NCBI RefSeq assembly: GCF_003366055.1
Contig: NZ_CP025544.1
Span: forward strand, 1,037,278 to 1,101,277
Length of the DNA stretch: 64,000 nt
Direction of reading: 5' to 3'
Source: Candidatus Chromulinivorax destructor
Lineage (GTDB): Bacteria; Babelota; Babeliae; Babelales; Chromulinivoraceae
This document shows, piece by piece, positions 35,115 through 44,114 of this stretch; position 1 is the first letter of the stretch; every line of letters begins with the position of its first letter. The position numbers and the translations under genes were made by a program. The notes under the pieces were generated by a model, which worked only from the letters and a program-made list of their open reading frames with translations, made no database searches and had not been told where the DNA came from.

Positions 35115-35984
35115 TTATTGAAATAGATTCCAGCTCTTAGCTTTTGCTCTTTGTTGTTCTAGTAATGCGCGGCTAGAATTTTGAAAGTCAGAAGCATTTT
35201 CTTTTATTGTCGTAGATTGATTGCTTAGATCAGATAACTTTTTCCCCCTGTTTTCAAGAGATTTGCCTAAAGTCGATTCTTGAGGTTGAGCGATGGAAGA
35301 ATTGCTGTCACGAGCATCAGCCAAGTTAAAGCTTCCAGATTGAGTTGCTACGGGCTCGACGCTTGAAGAACGACTAAATACCCAATCGTAACAACTTGAA
35401 ATCCAATTAGTGAAAGATTCAAGACTCCAATTTTTTAACCAAGATTCAGCGGTTTTAGTAAATTGAGCTTTATCTGCTTCTGTTGTTTTTGTACCAAGAG
35501 CTTGCTCAATATCTTGAGCTGCTGTATCTACAATTGATTCTGTTTGAGCAGCTTTTTTTTCAGGGTCAATTTCGCGAGATGTACTTTCAGCATCGGCTTG
35601 TAATTTTTCTGCAGTAACTTTTGCTTCAGGTCTTTCAGCTGAGGTAAACCAGCTTGATAGATTCCATGAAGATGATGTAGGAGAGCTATTTTTTTTAGAT
35701 GATTTTTTTAGGCTATCAGCACTTAAATTATCAGCTGACGATTTTACATTTTTTGCTTGATCATTCATACGATTTTCTGCTGCTTTATTTTGTTTTGCAA
35801 TTCTATCTTGTTCAGCTTTTCTTTGTGCATTATCGTTCTCAGTTTTTTTATTTTCTTTTGCTGGGTCGACTGTTTTTTTAGTTGCTTTTGCAGCTTCTCC
35901 TTCTCCAAAGCCCCATGCTTGTAAATTCTTCTGGCAGCCTACAGCAAGTAAACTGCATGCAAGTACTATGTGTAGTTTTTTCAT
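35115..35984 (-). CDS. Secreted low-complexity protein, possible lipoprotein
   Basis: The 289-residue product begins MKKLHIVLACSLLAVGCQKN, a signal peptide whose LAVGC end could be a lipobox. The rest is rich in K, E, S, Q and N with predicted helices; two tryptophan-containing motifs (SSSWNLSSWFTSAERPE and WSLESFTNWISSCYDWV) stand out. The second recalls WWSPWDGSKFQRWFDNT in the gene at 37411, so the two may be distant relatives. AAGGAAATACGT before the ATG at 35984 sets the start. No known family. Confidence 0.68.
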   Translation of the reverse strand: MKKLHIVLACSLLAVGCQKNLQAWGFGEGEAAKATKKTVDPAKENKKTENDNAQRKAEQDRIAKQNKAAENRMNDQAKNVKSSADNLSADSLKKSSKKNSSPTSSSWNLSSWFTSAERPEAKVTAEKLQADAESTSREIDPEKKAAQTESIVDTAAQDIEQALGTKTTEADKAQFTKTAESWLKNWSLESFTNWISSCYDWVFSRSSSVEPVATQSGSFNLADARDSNSSIAQPQESTLGKSLENRGKKLSDLSNQSTTIKENASDFQNSSRALLEQQRAKAKSWNLFQ

Positions 35985-36225
35985 ACGTATTTCCTTTTTA
36001 TTATAATTGAAATTCTTATTGTTATCGTACACGTTTCAAGCTTTTATTTGCAATGGATTACAAGCTATTATGCTGTTTGAAAAAGCTTTGTGTGGTATGT
36101 CATGGAGGTTAAAAACAGAAAACAAATAATTTTTATGTGCAATAAAATAAAAAATAATGATATAGTATTGGTTCTTTGAGAAAAAATAAAAAATAAATGC
36201 TTAAAAACCCTCTACAAATCACACT

Positions 36226-37314
36226 ATGAAACTTGATCAACAGACACTTGTATACGAAAAAATTAAAGCGGGTTGTACTCGCTTTGTTGGAAAAACTATT
36301 CTTCATACAGCGCCTCATCATGATGATATTTTGCTTGGGTACCATACGTATGCTATGCAGCTGTTATCAGGTAATACAAATCATATACTGTATGCAACGA
36401 GCGGATACAATGGTGTGCGGGATGAATATGTTGCAAAAATGATTCGCGGGCTTGACGAGTCGATTATTGCAACAGCTATGAATATGTCATATGAGCAACT
36501 ATTGCATCGATTTGCACAAGCGTATACTGCTTATGCAAGTAAAGAAATGCTGCTGTTGACACAATACATGATTATACAATTTGTAGCAGATATTTTTGGA
36601 TGTAGAACGAATGAGGCGATTGCAGATCGATTGAATTTGTTGACGGTCTATTTTTCTTCAAAGAGTCAGGGTTTGCATGAGATAGAATTAGTTCAAGAGC
36701 TTAAAGGGCGAATTCGAGAATCAGAAGCAGATCGTAAGTGGATGATATCCAAAGGCGGCATTGAAAATATTAATCATTTTCGTGCTTTGTTTTACCAAGC
36801 ATCTGAGCAAACATTTCAACAAGCTTTGCAAGCTGACGTAGACCGACTGAGTATGTATCTTGAAGCGGTAAAACCAGATATTATTACGATTGCACTTGAT
36901 CCACAGGGTATTGGGCCAAAAAACCATTTTACGACCCTGCAGTTGATCACCAGAGCTTTGCAGCAATCACAACTTAAAAATGTAGAGATTCTTGGGTATC
37001 GTAATATTTGGAGTAATTTTGAATTACAAGAGGCTTCGCTTATTATTCCGGTGACACAGAAAAACATTGATGAGATGAAATCGATATTTATAAACTGTTT
37101 TGCAACTCAAAAATCAACAATATTTATGGGAACTGATATTGATGGTAATTTTGCAGACCAGGCAGAGCAGCTACAAAAAATTCAGCTGCAGCAGGTACAG
37201 CATGCTTTGCCAACACAAGATTATCACGATGTGATCAGGAAAGAGCACGTTGGTGCAATTTTTATGAAAAAATTAAAAGTTGATGAATTAAGTGACATAG
37301 TTAATTCATGGTAA
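36226..37314 (+). CDS. PIG-L/LmbE deacetylase-like protein
   Basis: The 362-residue cytoplasmic protein carries the zinc motif of the PIG-L/LmbE family in the form HTAPHHDDILLGY near residues 27-39, equivalent to the common AHPDDE..G, and a late GPKNHFTTLQLI segment with the third histidine, plus a DIITIALDPQG strand. Members remove acetyl groups from GlcNAc-linked substrates. The central helical insertion (about 70-190) is longer than in small LmbE proteins and recalls the C-terminal domains fused to NagB-type proteins in some bacteria. The substrate is unknown; sugar salvage is a reasonable guess. Monocistronic. Confidence 0.68.
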   Translation: MKLDQQTLVYEKIKAGCTRFVGKTILHTAPHHDDILLGYHTYAMQLLSGNTNHILYATSGYNGVRDEYVAKMIRGLDESIIATAMNMSYEQLLHRFAQAYTAYASKEMLLLTQYMIIQFVADIFGCRTNEAIADRLNLLTVYFSSKSQGLHEIELVQELKGRIRESEADRKWMISKGGIENINHFRALFYQASEQTFQQALQADVDRLSMYLEAVKPDIITIALDPQGIGPKNHFTTLQLITRALQQSQLKNVEILGYRNIWSNFELQEASLIIPVTQKNIDEMKSIFINCFATQKSTIFMGTDIDGNFADQAEQLQKIQLQQVQHALPTQDYHDVIRKEHVGAIFMKKLKVDELSDIVNSW

Positions 37315-37343
37315 CAATTTGTATTGCATAGATTTTTTAATTT

Positions 37344-37380
37344 GTAAAAAGAGAGTCTTGCAATGAGACTCTCTTTTTAC
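37344..37380. terminator. Bidirectional terminator
   Basis: A 15-bp perfect stem (GTAAAAAGAGAGTCT / AGACTCTCTTTTTAC) with a 7-base loop between convergent genes at 36226 and 37411. Confidence 0.92.
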
Positions 37381-37410
37381 AAGTAATGTCTGTAAATTAT
37401 TATCTGCTTA

Positions 37411-38331
37411 TTAAGAGTTTATAGAATCACGACTACTCCATGGATCCATCGATATATCATCTTTGTAAACACTATCTGCACGACTATCATAATAAAAATT
37501 AGCTGAGCTCACTTGCGTAGCCATAGCACTTCCCGTGCCTGTTGATGAAAATAGTGAAGCTGGAGGAAGAGATGCTTTTATTTGTTTAAAACTTTCCATA
37601 GTATTGTCGAACCATCTTTGGAATTTTGATCCATCCCATGGACTCCACCATTGTTCAGCTTGCGCATCACTCATAGCTTTATCCATACCATCTTTAACTT
37701 CAGGATTATTTGCATCCTTGCCAAAGAAGCTATCAACCATAGATTTTATAAAAGAAGTAAGAGTTGAAGAATCTTTTACATTTTGAGCTTGTGCTTGCGC
37801 GGTAACTTCATCAGTGAGATCAACAGATTCAAATCGTTGTGAATCTGTTGAATCAGTACGACTTGTTTCTGCGCTTGATTCAGTTTCTTCTGTTTTGTCT
37901 ACAGCAGGCGATGCTTCAGCTTCTGATGAAGGGATTCCTGTTGATGATGTATCTGTCGAGTCAGTACGACTTGTTTCTGTGTTTGATTCATCGTATTGTT
38001 TTTCTCCTAGAACAGGAGATGCTTGATTATCTTCTAAAGAAATTCCAGTTGATGATGAAGTTGGTTTTTCACCTTGAACTGTTGATGATGTTGTAGAAGT
38101 TATATCAGAACTATTAAATCTTTTGTTGTTTCTCGCGTCAGCTTTTTGTTGACTTTTTTTTCTTGAGTTTTCTTTTGATTTCTTATTCATATCTTGTGTT
38201 TTTTCTATGGAAGTTTGTTCTATAGATTTATTTGGCTCAGCTACTTTAGCAGGTTCATGTGCCATTGCATGCACATCTAAGCTTGCGCATACTGCAAGAA
38301 GAGTGTATAGAGCGATTTGTAATTTTTTCAT
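37411..38331 (-). CDS. Secreted Ser/Thr/Glu-rich protein, TGISLE family
   Basis: The 306-residue product has a signal peptide (MKKLQIALYTLLAVCASLDVHA) and a long disordered-looking region with two related segments (SSTGISLEDNQASPVLGEKQ and SSTGIPSSEAEASPAVDKTE, each followed by SRTDSTD), so an internal duplication is visible. The C-terminal third is better ordered and tryptophan-containing (WWSPWDGSKFQRWF). AAGGATGTAAT before the ATG at 38331 fixes the start. The neighbour at 38520 shares the TGISLE motif and the PAKVEPAK/PAKVAEPNK opening, so the two are tandem paralogues. Confidence 0.7.
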   Translation of the reverse strand: MKKLQIALYTLLAVCASLDVHAMAHEPAKVAEPNKSIEQTSIEKTQDMNKKSKENSRKKSQQKADARNNKRFNSSDITSTTSSTVQGEKPTSSSTGISLEDNQASPVLGEKQYDESNTETSRTDSTDTSSTGIPSSEAEASPAVDKTEETESSAETSRTDSTDSQRFESVDLTDEVTAQAQAQNVKDSSTLTSFIKSMVDSFFGKDANNPEVKDGMDKAMSDAQAEQWWSPWDGSKFQRWFDNTMESFKQIKASLPPASLFSSTGTGSAMATQVSSANFYYDSRADSVYKDDISMDPWSSRDSINS

Positions 38332-38424
38332 ATTACATCCTTTTTTATTATATGAAAGTTGTATCATATAGTAATTATAATCAATATTGTTTTCTATTTG
38401 CAATAGTCTGATGGTGGCTTTTCA

Positions 38425-38459
38425 TAAAAAAACAAGGTGGACATGGAGTTCCACCTTAT
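38425..38459 (-). terminator. Terminator
   Basis: An AAGGTGGA / TCCACCTT stem with T7 on the minus strand, downstream of the gene at 38520. Confidence 0.75.
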
Positions 38460-38519
38460 AGTCGTAGCTATAAAATTAGATGATTTTATTTTTTCTCAAT
38501 TGTTTGAAAATTACATGAG

Positions 38520-39215
38520 TTATATTTTATAAACACCGCTCTCTTCTTTGGTAGGCAATGATGCTACTTCCATTATTTTTGAAGTAGCGTATGAGATTTC
38601 GGCACTTTTAGAGGGGTCATTTTTAGCAGCTTGTGTAGTTTTTTTAATTGAAGCCTCAAGTTCCTTATTTTGCTCTGGTGTCATATTTTTAATTGCATCT
38701 GCAGCATCAGTTTTTATTTCTTCATGCTCACTTGATTTTTCTTTTGATTTTCCAGCTTCTTGAGCTTTAAGACCTGCTTCTTTTTTTGATTTTCCAGTTT
38801 CTTCTGCTTTAAGATCTGCTTCTTCAGAATCTTCTTTAATTTTTTCTACAGCGTGCTCAACATCACTTTCCCCACCGTGATCTATAATAACATCCGTAAA
38901 TGTTTCTTCTTCGCCTTCTTCTTCACCTGTATTTTTTGCTGATTCTAGTGATATGCCAGTTTCAGACTTTGTGCTGGTAGTTGCAGAAGGTTCTTGTTTT
39001 GTTGCTACAGTGCCTGCATTATTATTTGGTTCTTGAGTAGTTTTATGTGAAGTCTGATTTTCATAGTTTTTTTCTGCAGCAGTTGTAGGTTGTTGTTTAT
39101 CAGCTGAGTTTTCTTTTGCGGGCTCTACTTTTGCAGGTTCAGCTGGAGCAAGCAGATAGCTTTGCGATTGAGTTAAAAGCAGTAATGTTAAGTTGATAAT
39201 TGTTATTTTTTTCAT
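38520..39215 (-). CDS. Secreted Glu/Lys-rich protein, TGISLE family
   Basis: The 231-residue product has a signal peptide (MKKITIINLTLLLLTQSQSY) followed by charged low-complexity sequence. Repeated units KAEETGKSKKEAG and KAQEAGKSKEKSS lie near residues 130-160, and SETGISLESAKN matches its neighbour at 37411. A helical C-terminus (MTPEQNKELEASIKKTTQAA) may be folded. AAAAGGAAATAGT precedes the ATG. It is an exported protein of unknown role, paralogous to the neighbour and separated from it by a terminator. Confidence 0.68.
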   Translation of the reverse strand: MKKITIINLTLLLLTQSQSYLLAPAEPAKVEPAKENSADKQQPTTAAEKNYENQTSHKTTQEPNNNAGTVATKQEPSATTSTKSETGISLESAKNTGEEEGEEETFTDVIIDHGGESDVEHAVEKIKEDSEEADLKAEETGKSKKEAGLKAQEAGKSKEKSSEHEEIKTDAADAIKNMTPEQNKELEASIKKTTQAAKNDPSKSAEISYATSKIMEVASLPTKEESGVYKI

Positions 39216-39303
39216 ACTATTTCCTTTTATGAGTTTGTCATTACAGGTAGTATACTAAGATCTTTATTCATTTTTATAGAGTTTTACAATCTTGGTTTTT
39301 ATG

Positions 39304-39342
39304 AAAAAAGCCCAAACATATTTTTGTATGTTCGGGCTTTTT
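39304..39342 (-). terminator. Terminator of argS
   Basis: A 16-bp stem (AAAAAGCCCAAACATA / TATGTTCGGGCTTTTT with one mismatch), 6-base loop. Confidence 0.9.
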
Positions 39343-39360
39343 AAGATAACTTAGTTTTGA

Positions 39361-41007
39361 TTACATTTTGTCTGGTGAACTAATTCCCATTAAATTAAAG
39401 CAAAGATGCAAGGTTGAGTTCATGATTTTAATAATACATAAATTGTTTTTAGTTTGCTCAATATCATCAACTATAGCTTTTGTGCTGTTGTAGTATGCAT
39501 GGAAAATGTTTGCTAACTCAAAAGTGTAGTATGCAAGTACGTGCGTTTGATGGCTTGTGTTTAATGATTTTAACAAAGCTTGCAGTGCGATTACTTTTTT
39601 AATTATCAGTTTTTCTTGTTCAGTCAGATTTTTACAATCAGCTGCAGTCAGCTGTGCATAATCAGGGTTGATTTCTGCAGCTTTCTTTAAAATACTATTG
39701 GTTCGTACGTAAGCATACTGAATATAAAATACCGGATTTTCGTTACTTGTTGTTAAAGCAAGTTCAAGATCAAAATCTAATTCAGCATCAGCTTTACGGT
39801 TTAAATAGAAGTAGCGAGCAACGTCTTTGCCAACGGTGTTGATAATATCGTGAAGATCAACAATCGTGCCTGCTCGTTTTGACATACGTGCAGATTCGCC
39901 ATTTTTGGTGATATGCACAAGTTGGTATAAAATCACGGTTAAGCGATCAGGATTGTAGCCAAGCGCCTGCATTAAGGCATGTAAACGGACGACAAAACTG
40001 TGGTGATCATGACCTAAGATCATAATTAATGTATCGTAGCCTCGTTCTAATTTGTTAACAAGGTATGGTAAATCGCCAGCCAAGTAGGTATATTCACCAT
40101 CTGATTTGCGTAAAACACGATCTTTATCATCGCCAAATTGTGTGGTTGCAAACCATAAAGCACCATCTTGTTCGTAGGTGTAACCATTGTCTGTTAGTTT
40201 TTGAATGTAGTCATCGATGCTAACGCGGTTTTTTAAATCTTTTTCAGAAAACCACAAGTCAAATCGGATGCCGTATGCTTGTAACGTTTCTTTTTGTTGT
40301 GCAAGCATTTTTTGTTTTGCAATGTCTTGAAAATATTCATCAGATTCTGTAAGTAACCCGTCTGCGTGAGCAGATGCAAGTTCAGTCCCTAAATCTGTTA
40401 AATATTGTCCATGGTACGCATCATCAGGCATGACGACTGATTGACCAAGTGCTTGTTGGTAGCGAACGCGCAGTGAGTTGCCAAGCTTGGTGATTTGAGC
40501 TCCAGCGTCATTGATATAAAATTCACGCGTAACATCATGGCCTAAAAATTCTAAAATTCGAGCAAGCGTATCGCCTAAAATTCCGTTGCGACCGTGACCA
40601 AAATGTAATGGTCCTGTTGGGTTTGCGCTGACAAATTCTATATTGATTTTTTTGTGCTGAATATCAGATTTAAAAAACTCATCGCCTTTTGTTAATATTT
40701 CTTGAGCAAGCGTGATTAATGATTCTGGAGTCAGGAAAAAATTTAAAAATCCAGGGCCAGCAATCTCAATTTTGCTGATAGCAGGGTGTTGAAAATTTTG
40801 AGTAATTGTTTGTGCCAGTGCACGTGGATTGGTTGCAAGTTCTTTTGCAAGCACCATTGCTGCATTGCTATTAAGATCGCCAAAAGCAGCTTTTTCAGGG
40901 TCGGTGTTCATGTCAAAATTACAGCGTGTAAGTTGATTTTCATTTAAATTATAGTGTTGTTCTAAAAATGTAAAAAATGATGCTTTAACGTGTTCAATTG
41001 AATTCAT
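39361..41007 (-). CDS. argS: Arginyl-tRNA synthetase
   Basis: A class I synthetase charging tRNA-Arg. The 548-residue protein has the N-terminal additional domain, the HIGH motif as HFGH at 135-138 inside SANPTGPLHFGHGRNG, a KMSK-like ARMSKRAGT motif, and the all-helical DALR anticodon-binding domain ending near MGISSPDKM. Size and order are normal for bacterial ArgS. The promoter is in the short gap to 41116. It is divergent from the secreted-protein gene at 41204. Confidence 0.97.
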   Translation of the reverse strand: MNSIEHVKASFFTFLEQHYNLNENQLTRCNFDMNTDPEKAAFGDLNSNAAMVLAKELATNPRALAQTITQNFQHPAISKIEIAGPGFLNFFLTPESLITLAQEILTKGDEFFKSDIQHKKINIEFVSANPTGPLHFGHGRNGILGDTLARILEFLGHDVTREFYINDAGAQITKLGNSLRVRYQQALGQSVVMPDDAYHGQYLTDLGTELASAHADGLLTESDEYFQDIAKQKMLAQQKETLQAYGIRFDLWFSEKDLKNRVSIDDYIQKLTDNGYTYEQDGALWFATTQFGDDKDRVLRKSDGEYTYLAGDLPYLVNKLERGYDTLIMILGHDHHSFVVRLHALMQALGYNPDRLTVILYQLVHITKNGESARMSKRAGTIVDLHDIINTVGKDVARYFYLNRKADAELDFDLELALTTSNENPVFYIQYAYVRTNSILKKAAEINPDYAQLTAADCKNLTEQEKLIIKKVIALQALLKSLNTSHQTHVLAYYTFELANIFHAYYNSTKAIVDDIEQTKNNLCIIKIMNSTLHLCFNLMGISSPDKM

Positions 41008-41115
41008 AACAGACCTTTATTCATAGATAGCTTTTTTATGGTACACTTAGCGTAGCATACCTCGTATAAATGCTCAATTTTTAGGATAAGGTTCATACAT
41101 TTTTATCGGAGCAAA

Positions 41116-41148
41116 CTATTGACAATTTGAAATCAATAGTGTGATAAT
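41116..41148 (+). promoter_or_regulatory. Sigma-70 promoter with overlapping inverted repeat
   Basis: TTGACA (41119-41124) and GATAAT (41143-41148) are 18 bases apart, a good vegetative promoter for the gene at 41204. A perfect 8-base inverted repeat (ACTATTGA at 41116-41123, TCAATAGT at 41134-41141) overlaps the -35 box and spacer and could be an operator. Confidence 0.6.
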
Positions 41149-41203
41149 GTGCCATATACATAAAAGTAATTAAATTGTAAAAAATATAAAATAGGTCGTC
41201 TAT

Positions 41204-41851
41204 ATGAAAAACAAAAAAATTACCATAGCTTTGCTTGCTATGGCAACAATACAGGTGTATGGATCTGATGATCGATCTCCACGAACTGTTGCAACAAACT
41301 TGAGTAATCGACATTTAGAAAAATTAGACAAATTAGAAAGATTTGATGATGAAGATGATTTTCATGATGCACAGCAAGGTTTTCCTATGCTGAGCAGTAA
41401 AGATATTACTGCTACCGATGAATATTCTGGCATAGATAAATATTTTGATGATTTGCATCAGTTTGCAAAACGCGATTTGTACTTGGCGCAGCAAAATGAA
41501 AAAATGTTTCCAGACAAGGTTCATTCATATGAAAATTTAAAAAATTATTATGTTAAACTTTGTCAGCAACGTGAGCAGATGGCTCTCATGAAAGAGGCAA
41601 TAAAAAAATCGCTACATCATAATGCAAGCATGCTTGATCTAGAAAATTTTGAGCCAGAAGTTCGATCAAAAGTGAATACTATTGAGCTTGAAATTCAAAA
41701 AATATTTAATGCAAACGTGCAACGTCCAAGTAATTCAAAAATGCTTGTTGATTATAAAGTGCCCTATGAACCTCAATTAAAAATAAATGAGCTAAAATTA
41801 TTGCAAACCCGAGTTATGCAAGATGCTTTACACAAGCGTACAGACAAATAA
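41204..41851 (+). CDS. Secreted helical protein
   Basis: The 215-residue product begins MKNKKITIALLAMATIQVYG, a signal peptide, and is then mostly charged helix (LEKLDKLERFDDEDDF, QREQMALMKEAIKKSLHH, LEIQKIF). I recognise no domain. One cysteine only, so no disulfide is expected. It has its own promoter and a terminator, thus it is a single-gene unit. The gene is divergent from argS. Confidence 0.65.
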   Translation: MKNKKITIALLAMATIQVYGSDDRSPRTVATNLSNRHLEKLDKLERFDDEDDFHDAQQGFPMLSSKDITATDEYSGIDKYFDDLHQFAKRDLYLAQQNEKMFPDKVHSYENLKNYYVKLCQQREQMALMKEAIKKSLHHNASMLDLENFEPEVRSKVNTIELEIQKIFNANVQRPSNSKMLVDYKVPYEPQLKINELKLLQTRVMQDALHKRTDK

Positions 41852-41901
41852 CAAGGGATTACATTTTTATGTCTGTAACAAATAAAATTATGTTTATTAT
41901 G

Positions 41902-41937
41902 CCCTACGATTTTTATAAAGTCGTAGGGATTTTTTTG
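41902..41937 (+). terminator. Terminator
   Basis: CCCTACGA / TCGTAGGG stem, 11-base loop, then T7 after one A. Confidence 0.9.
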
Positions 41938-42001
41938 GGCTGCCTGGTATTTGCTTAAGGTTCATGATATTCTTAAAAAGATTACTAAATAGAGGATTTT
42001 C

Positions 42002-43063
42002 ATGAAAATAGCAATGTTGATTTCAGGTGGTGTTGATAGTTCTGTAGCGTTAGCTTTGCTCAAAGAGCAAGGGCATGATGTTACAGCTTTTTATTTAAAA
42101 ATTTGGTTAGAAGATGAATTGTCATACCTTGGCAACTGTCCATGGGAAGATGATTTAGAGTTTGTTCGCAAAGTATGCGAGCAATTTGCTGTACCGTTAG
42201 AAGTTGTTTCTATGCAGCAAGCGTATTGGAGCAAAGTTGTTGCCTATACGATTGCAGAAGTGCAAGCAGGGCGTACTCCTAATCCAGATGTTTTGTGTAA
42301 TCAACACGTAAAATTTGGTGCTTTTTATGATTATATCTCTGATGAGTATGACTATGTTGCAACAGGTCACTATGCACAAGTTGAACATGGTACAGAATTT
42401 TCAATTCTAAAAAAAGCTCCTGATCTGGTTAAAGATCAGACTTATTTTTTGTGCCAACTATCGCAACAACAGTTACGTCGAGTTTTATTCCCGATTGGGC
42501 ATCTAGAAAAACATGAAGTTCGTCAATTAGCGCAAACATTTAATCTACCAAATAAAGAACGTAAAGATAGCCAAGGCATCTGCTTTTTAGGTAAATTTAA
42601 GTTTGCTGATTTTTTACGTGCACACCTTGGTGACAAGCCAGGTGATTTTATCGAATTTGAATCGGGCAAAGTTGTTGGGTCGCATCAAGGATTTTGGTAT
42701 TACACCATTGGTCAACGACAAGGAATTGGCCTTTCTGGAGGTCCGTGGTACGTTGTAGCAAAAGATACGACAAAAAACGTCGTCTTTATTTCTAAACAGT
42801 ACCAGAATGCAGCAGAGTCAAAATCTGGCGTTGTTGTCAATTCTATGAATATTATTTCGCAAGAGATTTCTTTAGCTTCACAGTTGCACGTGAAGTACCG
42901 CCATGGAGCAGACATTCATCCAGTTACTATTACTCGTGATGGTGATGCATGGGTTATTACGTTGCAGCAAGAAAGCAAACAAGGCATAGCAACAGGACAA
43001 TTTGCAGTGTTGTATGACGGGTCACAATGCGTGGGTGGTGGAATTATCGATAAAGCTTTTTAG
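42002..43063 (+). CDS. mnmA: tRNA-uridine 2-sulfurtransferase MnmA
   Basis: MnmA makes 2-thiouridine at wobble position 34 of tRNA-Lys, Glu and Gln. The 353-residue protein has the PP-loop SGGVDSS at 8-14, the catalytic cysteine C99 in NPDVLCNQ, the second catalytic cysteine C194 in GICFLG, and the signature TIGQRQGIGLSGGPWYV. Both cysteines are present, so it should be active if a sulfur donor is supplied. TAGAGGA precedes the ATG. It ends at a bidirectional terminator. Confidence 0.96.
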   Translation: MKIAMLISGGVDSSVALALLKEQGHDVTAFYLKIWLEDELSYLGNCPWEDDLEFVRKVCEQFAVPLEVVSMQQAYWSKVVAYTIAEVQAGRTPNPDVLCNQHVKFGAFYDYISDEYDYVATGHYAQVEHGTEFSILKKAPDLVKDQTYFLCQLSQQQLRRVLFPIGHLEKHEVRQLAQTFNLPNKERKDSQGICFLGKFKFADFLRAHLGDKPGDFIEFESGKVVGSHQGFWYYTIGQRQGIGLSGGPWYVVAKDTTKNVVFISKQYQNAAESKSGVVVNSMNIISQEISLASQLHVKYRHGADIHPVTITRDGDAWVITLQQESKQGIATGQFAVLYDGSQCVGGGIIDKAF

Positions 43064-43088
43064 TATTTTAAAAAAGTTTGGTAAGCAG

Positions 43089-43121
43089 AAAAGGGTATAG
43101 AAAAAATCTATACCCTTTTTT
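43089..43121. terminator. Bidirectional terminator
   Basis: A 12-bp stem (AAAAGGGTATAG / CTATACCCTTTT) with a 7-base loop and flanking A and T runs. Confidence 0.9.
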
Positions 43122-43128
43122 AGTAAAC

Positions 43129-43440
43129 TTAGCTAATTATGTTGTTGCCTACATCCCATGTTGTTTTGCCAATAAAGTCACTGCCTTTATGTTGATTGCT
43201 GAATTGCTTTTTATTATCTGTAGATGTAGCATAATAATAGTCTGAATCAAAATTATAAGTTCCATCACCATTCATCTGATGACTATCCCTATCCATAGAA
43301 TCTTTAGAATCTGTACACTTTTCGATATGTATTTGCTGTGAATAATCTATTTTTTTAGAATCAGGGTTTGAACTTCCAGCAATAATAAAATAATTTTTAG
43401 GTGTATTGATTACTTTAATTTTTACAGTCTGATGATTTTT
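43129..43440 (-). pseudogene. Start-less fragment of the secreted TVHINVP-type family, or frameshifted 3' part of the gene at 43415
   Basis: An open frame of 103 codons without a start ends in DFIGKTTWDVGNNIIS, and near its beginning has TVKIKVINTPKNYF, recalling the TVHINVP start and DFKGYAxWN end of the secreted proteins at 53723, 54909 and 58414. It overlaps the last codons of the gene at 43415 in the -1 frame. The overlap is an A7 run (43436-43442) where the upstream frame reads A AAA AAA, a classic slippery heptamer; a -1 slip would join both into about 240 residues. It is either a decayed family member or the frameshifted 3' part of its neighbour. Confidence 0.5.
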
Positions 43441-43855
43441 TTATCTCATTAAATTCACGATCAACGAAATAAACTAAACGGCTAAGATTTGAAACTATAG
43501 CTTGGTTTGATTTTGAATATTGTTGATATTGAGAATCATTCATAAGATGTTTGTAAAAAGCTTCTAATTGATTAGATAAAGACAATTTTTTATCATTATC
43601 ATAGGTCGCTCCAGTTTTTAAAGAAGCTAAAAAATTTGTAACTGCTGCTGTAACGTCTTTATATTCAGTTTTTAATGCATCACTTAATTGTGCATCTTGA
43701 GCAAGAGTTGCAAACTCCTTAGATAAATAATTTGCTAGATTTTCTAGCTGAACTTTTTGTTTATCATTAATTTGACTAGACATAAGTAATGATGTATTAC
43801 CTGCAATAGATACCAACATACTGAGCATTGCAATTTTTTTAATTACATTTTTCAT
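43415..43855 (-). CDS. Secreted helical protein
   Basis: The 146-residue product has a signal peptide (MKNVIKKIAMLSMLVSIAGN) and a helical mature part (LENLANYLSKEFATLAQDAQ, LEAFYKHLMNDSQYQQYSK). AAGGAGAACGTT gives a strong SD. No family is recognised. It ends abruptly after an A7 run (NEIKKSSDCKN), and the continuing -1 frame is open for 103 codons, so the visible stop may not be the biological C-terminus. Confidence 0.62.
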   Translation of the reverse strand: MKNVIKKIAMLSMLVSIAGNTSLLMSSQINDKQKVQLENLANYLSKEFATLAQDAQLSDALKTEYKDVTAAVTNFLASLKTGATYDNDKKLSLSNQLEAFYKHLMNDSQYQQYSKSNQAIVSNLSRLVYFVDREFNEIKKSSDCKN

Positions 43856-44114
43856 AACGTTCTCCTTTTTTGTTTGAATTACTCACAGCGAGAAATTCTT
43901 TGTGTAACTATTATAACATTACCGCCCATTTTAAAGTCAATCATTATCAAATTAATAGTTCTTGTTGGCGTTTTTTTAGTTGATTAAAACATTATTGAGG
44001 GGTGTGCAGTATGCTTTTATAAAGCCGTTGGAATAGTTTTTTTGATTGCTGCTTTACTAAGGTCGTAGTACACTGAATTTTATATATTTTCATGGTAAAA
44101 AGGTAAACTATTGT

